From positions 25,988,323 to 26,052,322 of the forward strand of contig NC_089867.1 of the NCBI RefSeq assembly GCF_036373705.1: a stretch of DNA of 64,000 nt, in the 5' to 3' direction. Position 1 is the stretch's first letter. Every line of letters begins with the position of its first letter. The DNA comes from Amia ocellicauda. Taxonomy: Eukaryota > Chordata > Actinopteri > Amiiformes > Amiidae. This document shows positions 60,200-64,000 of the stretch, piece after piece. The position numbers were made by a program, and so were the translations under genes. The notes under the pieces were generated by a model. It was given only the letters and a program-made list of their open reading frames with translations, ran no database searches and had not been told where the DNA came from.

Positions 60200-61188
60200 G
60201 TACGAATAATAAACAAAACCAGACAGGGTCTCCAAATATGTTCACTAACTGGACGTTGTCCAAGCTCTGGCAAAGACAAGAGTTTCCATTGCGTGAGATG
60301 TTTGTATATTAACTGTAAACAGTTTGAGTTATAGAAATTGGTTGCTGTTTAATGGGAGTTACAGACAGAACCTTTTTATTCCATGGGGGCAAACGGTTAT
60401 CCTGATAGTATTTAATCTTTTTAGTGTTTTATTAAAGATTCAGGGTTGACAAAGACTTAGGAGCTCGACCAAATCAAAACTTTTACTTACTCTACAAATC
60501 GCAAAATAAGAAAACTGCACCTTACTTCTTACTGTGGTTTAATGTATTATTAGAAGCCACTTCACATTGCAGCACGCGCAGATTCGCTTATATGCTCAAA
60601 ATAAATGCAACCAATTATCTGCTGAAAATTCAAACATTGGGCAGGGTTCACCCAACACGCAGCAGTATGTGTGCCCTAGAACCGTCTTGCCGTGCCTCCC
60701 TCCAGATCTCCAACGCTGCCACCTCTCTCCCTCCCCCGCCCCCCCCATCTGTCTCTTCCTCAATCTCATGTTCCAATAAAACAAATATTTTCATTGAAAT
60801 AGTTTCATTTACAGGTGCATGGTATCATGTGTGAATGTTAATGTTTATGTTCATATACAATATAGGTAGGGTTTTTCATGTATGTGTGTATTAAAACACA
60901 ATCTACATATTTAAATATGTATCGGAGACTTAACACGGCTGCCTTCACATATCCCCATTAATCCCATCAGGTATAAAGTTCCTCCGACTTCGCCTACCAC
61001 TCGAGTAGTGTAACCCCCATATTGGAGGAGGGCCCACTGTATCCAAACATACATACAAATCCAGCTGGCACAGCAGGTTAACAGGAAGGTACTAGACTTA
61101 CCTGACGGACAATGGGCCAAAGAGAGCTAGAAAAAAACCCATGGGGATGCAGAGGAGGTATATTCTCTTCCCTTTGAGGTACTTTCTC
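51100..61188 (-). CDS. a3galt2: Family-6 glycosyltransferase, alpha-1,3-galactosyltransferase (A3GALT2/GGTA1 type)
   Basis: Four coding exons on the minus strand keep phase: 61102-61188, 58955-59047, 53145-53282 and 51100-51781 (stop TAG). They give 332 residues plus a short first exon. The order is that of a type II Golgi enzyme: a basic cytosolic tail and membrane anchor (RKYLKGKRIYLLCIPMGFFL), a short stem (YFEGLIPMEKCRSNSSQ), and a GT6 catalytic domain (YWGAPVIWDGMFDP, TVFAVGKYLDAYLKDFLTSA, RWQDISMMRMKTI). The metal-binding DVD is at 51514-51522 and the catalytic Glu of WHDESHLNKY at 51250-51252. YYHAAVFGG (HAA at 51355-51363) matches enzymes that use UDP-Gal to make Gal-alpha-1,3-Gal or iGb3. 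ABO and GBGT1 have other residues there. Synteny with 1p genes favours A3GALT2; GGTA1-like or gbgt1-like remain possible. Confidence 0.85.
51782..53144 (-). other. GT6 gene intron before the last exon
   Basis: 1.36 kb of A/T-rich sequence between a canonical donor (GGCAA|gtaaga on the minus strand) and acceptor, with a (TACAG)n run at 53090-53117. Nothing else recognised. Confidence 0.5.
53145..53282 (-). CDS. a3galt2: GT6 glycosyltransferase exon (start of catalytic domain)
   Basis: 138 nt, phase 2 in and 2 out. It encodes W-SRADVQTCTYWGAPVIWDGM...NTSVALTVFAVGK, matching the WxAPxxWEGT and TVFA(V/I)GK blocks of GT6 enzymes. It carries an N-glycosylation sequon (NTS). Confidence 0.9.
54289..54362. 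repeat. Near-perfect hairpin, ~31-bp arms
   Basis: The arms around cagattatcctctaatggaa (54298-54319) and its complement (54332-54354) pair with one mismatch extending into TATA flanks; the loop is 12 bp. It may be a palindromic MITE. Confidence 0.85.
54421..54510. repeat. Compound (TA)n/(CA)n microsatellite
   Basis: Alternating TA and CA runs directly before a Tc1-type terminal repeat. Confidence 0.92.
54511..54905 (-). mobile_element. Truncated Tc1/mariner element (fourth family)
   Basis: Begins acagctaagtccatacatat, followed by ttggacagtgacacaatt, a terminal repeat common in fish Tc1 elements. It continues through ctttgcagtcaatgactgcc and ctcaccagatgctgg-like sequence, which is the reverse complement of the 3' part of a transposase gene. 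It stops at about 54905 without the rest of the gene or the second terminus. Confidence 0.75.
55773..56118. repeat. Diverged compact relative of the adjacent inverted-repeat arm
   Basis: agggctgtgcgatatgacga... and the following ~110 bp (gtcgcaaatcccactcttta) closely match 56351-56455. Later parts (tgtattaacacgtgctgta; ttacagcacatgttgc) match both inner ends of the large arm. Confidence 0.7.
56119..58870. repeat. Large inverted repeat: arms 56119-57126 and 57914-58870, 787-bp spacer
   Basis: The left arm (1,008 bp) and the reverse complement of the right arm (957 bp) match along their length. The outer boundary is cgcagtttaatgtctcagtg and the inner one ...aagaaatagtgag. The main visible difference is the length of an internal (AAT)n tract (56809-56894 versus 58148-58190). 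Each arm includes gggctgtgtggtgtgacgat, like the gggctgGGCGATAT ends of dispersed fish repeats. Neither arm has a recognisable protein. The right arm stops 84 bp before a GT6 exon in the same intron. Confidence 0.93.
58955..59047 (-). CDS. a3galt2: GT6 glycosyltransferase stem exon
   Basis: 93 nt, phase 2 in and 2 out, with acceptor tatttgcag|GTATTTTG and donor CTCTG|gtaagt on the minus strand. It encodes the luminal stem YFEGLIPMEKCRSNSSQLKS...NTLDL-W. Stem exons are poorly conserved in this family, so the support is splice sites and phase. Confidence 0.8.
59048..61101 (-). other. GT6 gene intron
   Basis: About 2.05 kb, A/T-rich, with a (TA)n tract at 60149-60196. Nothing else recognised. 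Confidence 0.5.
60149..60196. repeat. (TA)n microsatellite
   Basis: About 24 uninterrupted TA units. Confidence 0.96.
61102..61188 (-). CDS. a3galt2: GT6 glycosyltransferase exon encoding the signal anchor
   Basis: 87 nt with acceptor tttttgtag and donor CGTCAG|gtaagt on the minus strand, phase 2 at both ends. It encodes a basic stretch (RKYLKGKR) followed by a hydrophobic segment (IYLLCIPMGFFLALFG), as expected for a type II anchor. Confidence 0.85.
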
Positions 61189-64000
61189 CTACAAAAAGAA
61201 AGAACAAAATAGAACAAAAAGACATCAAAATATAAGCCAGTTGCCAGACAAATCCAAACTAAACTCAATTCTTATCATGAAAGACTGGATCATCCCTTTC
61301 AAGCACTTTCACAGTGAACATTTCAGCGATCGCACCGAAGAGGTAAGAGTTTTTCATGTTTTAAAGTAGTATGTGGTATACTTCAATCACATGTTTTATG
61401 TCACACTTTAATCACATACTGCTGGGTCATACATGAAATGGATCAAATGAGAAATCGGGGAAAATGACAAAAGAATCTACTGATGTCTGGCACACGGATC
61501 AGAAATCATTGTCCTTGTTTCTTGTGCACCAAACAACAGTCTGCACAGCAGTGCACAGATGGGAACAAATACCCTGCAGCCAGGTGCTATTAAATACTCC
61601 CTGATAACTCATGAAAATCCTTTAACGAACAAATTGCAAACACATTTGAAATTCCCATTAACAACACAATGCCAGCCCATTTACTCACTGTACCAATACA
61701 ATGCAGCTAAAGTCTCTTTAAAATGTTTAACTAACTTCACTATGGAAGCCCATTTCCACCACTGAAAAAATAATTATGAGATGAAATCGACCACAAAAAA
61801 ATATATATATATGCTGTGGCGGAAATGAGCTTCCATACTTATATAGTACACTCACAAATCACTTTGACAACAGGTCATTTCAGCAAGCGCAGTATAAATC
61901 GGGTGAAAGGTGTGTTTCTTGTTTACAACTTGGTTGGGAAGGTCAGCTATACTTTATTGAGAGGCAGACAAAGTTCATTAAATCTGGTATGGGAGGAAAA
62001 GCCCAGATAAGAGGATTGAAGAGAAGTGTGCAGCTAAAGAAGCAGTATTTAGACAGATGTCCACTTGCAAAACAACCCTTACACAACAACTAATTTAATA
62101 AGCCTGTTTGGAGTCCCTGGACAAGCTAGGACCCACCCCCTCCCCCAGGCTTCACACAAAAACAAGTTTCAAGTTTCAATGTAAGGTGTAGGAGGTAACA
62201 GAAGTGTTTTAATCCTGTTGGTTTTAATTAATGCTTGTGTTTCAGAGAACGCTGGTATTTGGGGAGTATATCTTTTATTACCGCACCAATTTACATACTC
62301 TCCTTAAAAGGCCGGGAGATTTTTAAAGAGAATTCAAGCGAGCAGAGAAACAACAGCTTTCCTTTCGCTTTAAAGCACTCAACAATATGTAATTCTATGC
62401 CAATGTGATATGCAAATCATTGAATAGTCTATAAAAAGAACAAAGTAATATGAAATGCTTCTCAATTAATTTAAAGTGTCAAACCTTGTTAAGTTGTTAA
62501 ATACATATACAATTCATATGATTCCACAGTATTTAGTTAACAGTATTAAATGAGGAACTGCCACGCCTTCCTCTTTTCTCCTATACACCTCCAATTACAA
62601 TCTGAACAGGAAATCGTTGAGCGATTGTTATGCATTTCATTCTTCCCCTCACTTGTTCGTTCCTGCACCGGCACGCTCTCTAAAACATACCTTTCTGCAC
62701 ATAGGGCTGTCCCTTACAAAGCACAGAAACTGCCACATATAGATGTGTTAAACCTTTTTGGACGGAATACAAAACCACCGATGCTACTTTGAGTTTCCTG
62801 AAATGTACAGACCCTGCCAAGGCCTGCAATATCTCTAAAGCAGCAAATGTATGCAAAAACGTATCTGCCTATTGAGCCATATGGGCACAGGTGTTGCATT
62901 GTATGATGTTACAATGGAAAATACAATTAAGGATTTAACCTAGTACTTCTTGCCATGGATGAGGGGACTATCGGCATTATTCAGAATGCTGTCCAATGTG
63001 AGCGTTTGGTTGCTGTATCTATACTGACAAAGAATTCACTAAAGAAACCTTAAGTTTAGTGGGGCTAGATCTATATGCACTGTGATGGGGAGTCATCGGC
63101 CAAATATTGAAACTGACTGGATGAGTGAAGGGCAGCATGTTACAATAAGCAGAGACACCACAGGATTGCCAGGAAAGCATGATGAGAGAATTTATACGGA
63201 AATATATTTTAAAGTGTTTTATTACCGTAACATTTCAAAAGCGGTGTGGGTTTATCCTGTGCGTCTTTATTGGAGTGAGTTGTGAAAAAGACTCTTCTAG
63301 GAGCTGGGTAAAGTGCAAGTTAATAAATGATCACTATGCCTAATTAGAAGTCTGAGCATGAGTAAATCTGATTTTGGGTTTAAAAGGTTGGTGGGGGGTT
63401 TTCCCCTCCACTGGGGAGTTGTTTTGTTTATTCATTTACTAAACTTTATTTGTACAGGGAAATCAAACTGTAAACTCTCTTTTACAGTTGAGCCCTGTAT
63501 TTTAACAATTAAACACATACAAATATATGCAGATATAAGACACACACACTTAAAAAAGCAATCACAATTAACAATAAAGCAGTAATTTATAAAACATTTG
63601 AACCACCTAATAGTTGGCTAGCATGCCTCCCTTGTGAATTGTCTTTTGTTTTTCCATCTATGCCAAAATCCTAATTGTTTGCTTGAGATGGTAATAGCTG
63701 TGTTGGATAGCAACATTGGTGGTTATATCTTCAGTACTTTTGAAGGTCTCTAAACAAATTAAGAGTCCTTATACTGTGTTTTTCCTGTTGTTCCTGCTTA
63801 CACAAGAAGAAGGTCATAATATGGGCCAAGGGTTGTGGGTGGGCTTTTTTTACATATTGAATCATATTTCCCAGGTTCGGACAATGTTCTATTTTTGTAA
63901 TGACTCCACGGCAAAAACAACATTTCTGCCGGTCAGGTTTCGTTCAGGGCCACATGTTCAAAACAGCAGAGTACATTTCTCCCTTTATTATAAGCTTTTA
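61189..64000. other. 5' side of the GT6 gene; no firm feature
   Basis: The first coding exon of the glycosyltransferase should lie here or beyond the right edge. A/T-rich. No other gene or element is recognised up to the window end. Confidence 0.4.
62940..62956 (-). CDS. a3galt2: Candidate first coding exon of the GT6 gene (17 nt)
   Basis: ATG followed by MARST and two bases (AG) before a GT. It ends in the phase needed by the exon at 61188 and would give a 338-residue protein, close to family length. ABO genes also start with a very short first exon. The donor (gttaaa) is weak and the start context mediocre, so this is only a candidate. Confidence 0.22.

Overview
The window looks like nuclear DNA of a ray-finned fish. 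Genes are spliced with GT-AG introns. Several fish-type Tc1/mariner elements, two tRNA-derived SINEs of V-SINE type, a LINE 3'-end fragment and many long microsatellites are scattered through it. I cannot name the species.

Four protein-coding genes are supported. (1) 1-2.5 kb, + strand: the last two coding exons of efhd2 (swiprosin-1, EF-hand Ca2+/actin adaptor); the rest lies left of the window. (2) 16.3-40.1 kb, + strand: a 28-exon coiled-coil gene of about 1,262 residues, best called ccdc30-like. Every exon junction I placed keeps phase from ATG to stop. (3) 43.5-44.6 kb, - strand: a single-coding-exon secreted leucine-rich-repeat protein (signal peptide, LRRNT, ten LRRs, LRRCT) of LRG1/CPN2 type. 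(4) 51.1-61.2 kb, - strand, possibly to 63.0 kb: a family-6 glycosyltransferase (type II Golgi membrane protein). Its His-Ala-Ala acceptor-loop signature fits an alpha-1,3-galactosyltransferase (A3GALT2/GGTA1 type). EFHD2, A3GALT2 and CCDC30 are all on human chromosome arm 1p, so the neighbourhood looks like conserved synteny and favours a3galt2.

Between genes: 2.5-7.5 kb is intergenic with no gene I can support. 7.5-9.9 kb holds a nearly intact Tc1 element (one frameshift) abutting a rearranged second Tc1 family. 9.9-16.3 kb holds microsatellites (TG, GGAGA/GCCGA, a 24-copy GAGACTA array) and two CpG-rich blocks, the second being the likely ccdc30 promoter/5'UTR. 40.1-43.5 and 44.6-51.1 kb are intergenic with (TA)n tracts, a LINE fragment, a truncated SINE and a decayed third Tc1 family. 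The large intron of the glycosyltransferase contains an inverted repeat with two arms of about 1 kb, ending some 84 bp from an exon.

The genes are not an operon and nothing suggests they act in one pathway. I see no clearly new biological system. The points most worth checking are the 1-kb intronic inverted repeat, the HAA glycosyltransferase signature, the overlapping GT/GC alternative donors in ccdc30, an exon whose whole polypyrimidine tract is a T40 homopolymer, and a tandem duplication across the efhd2 stop codon.
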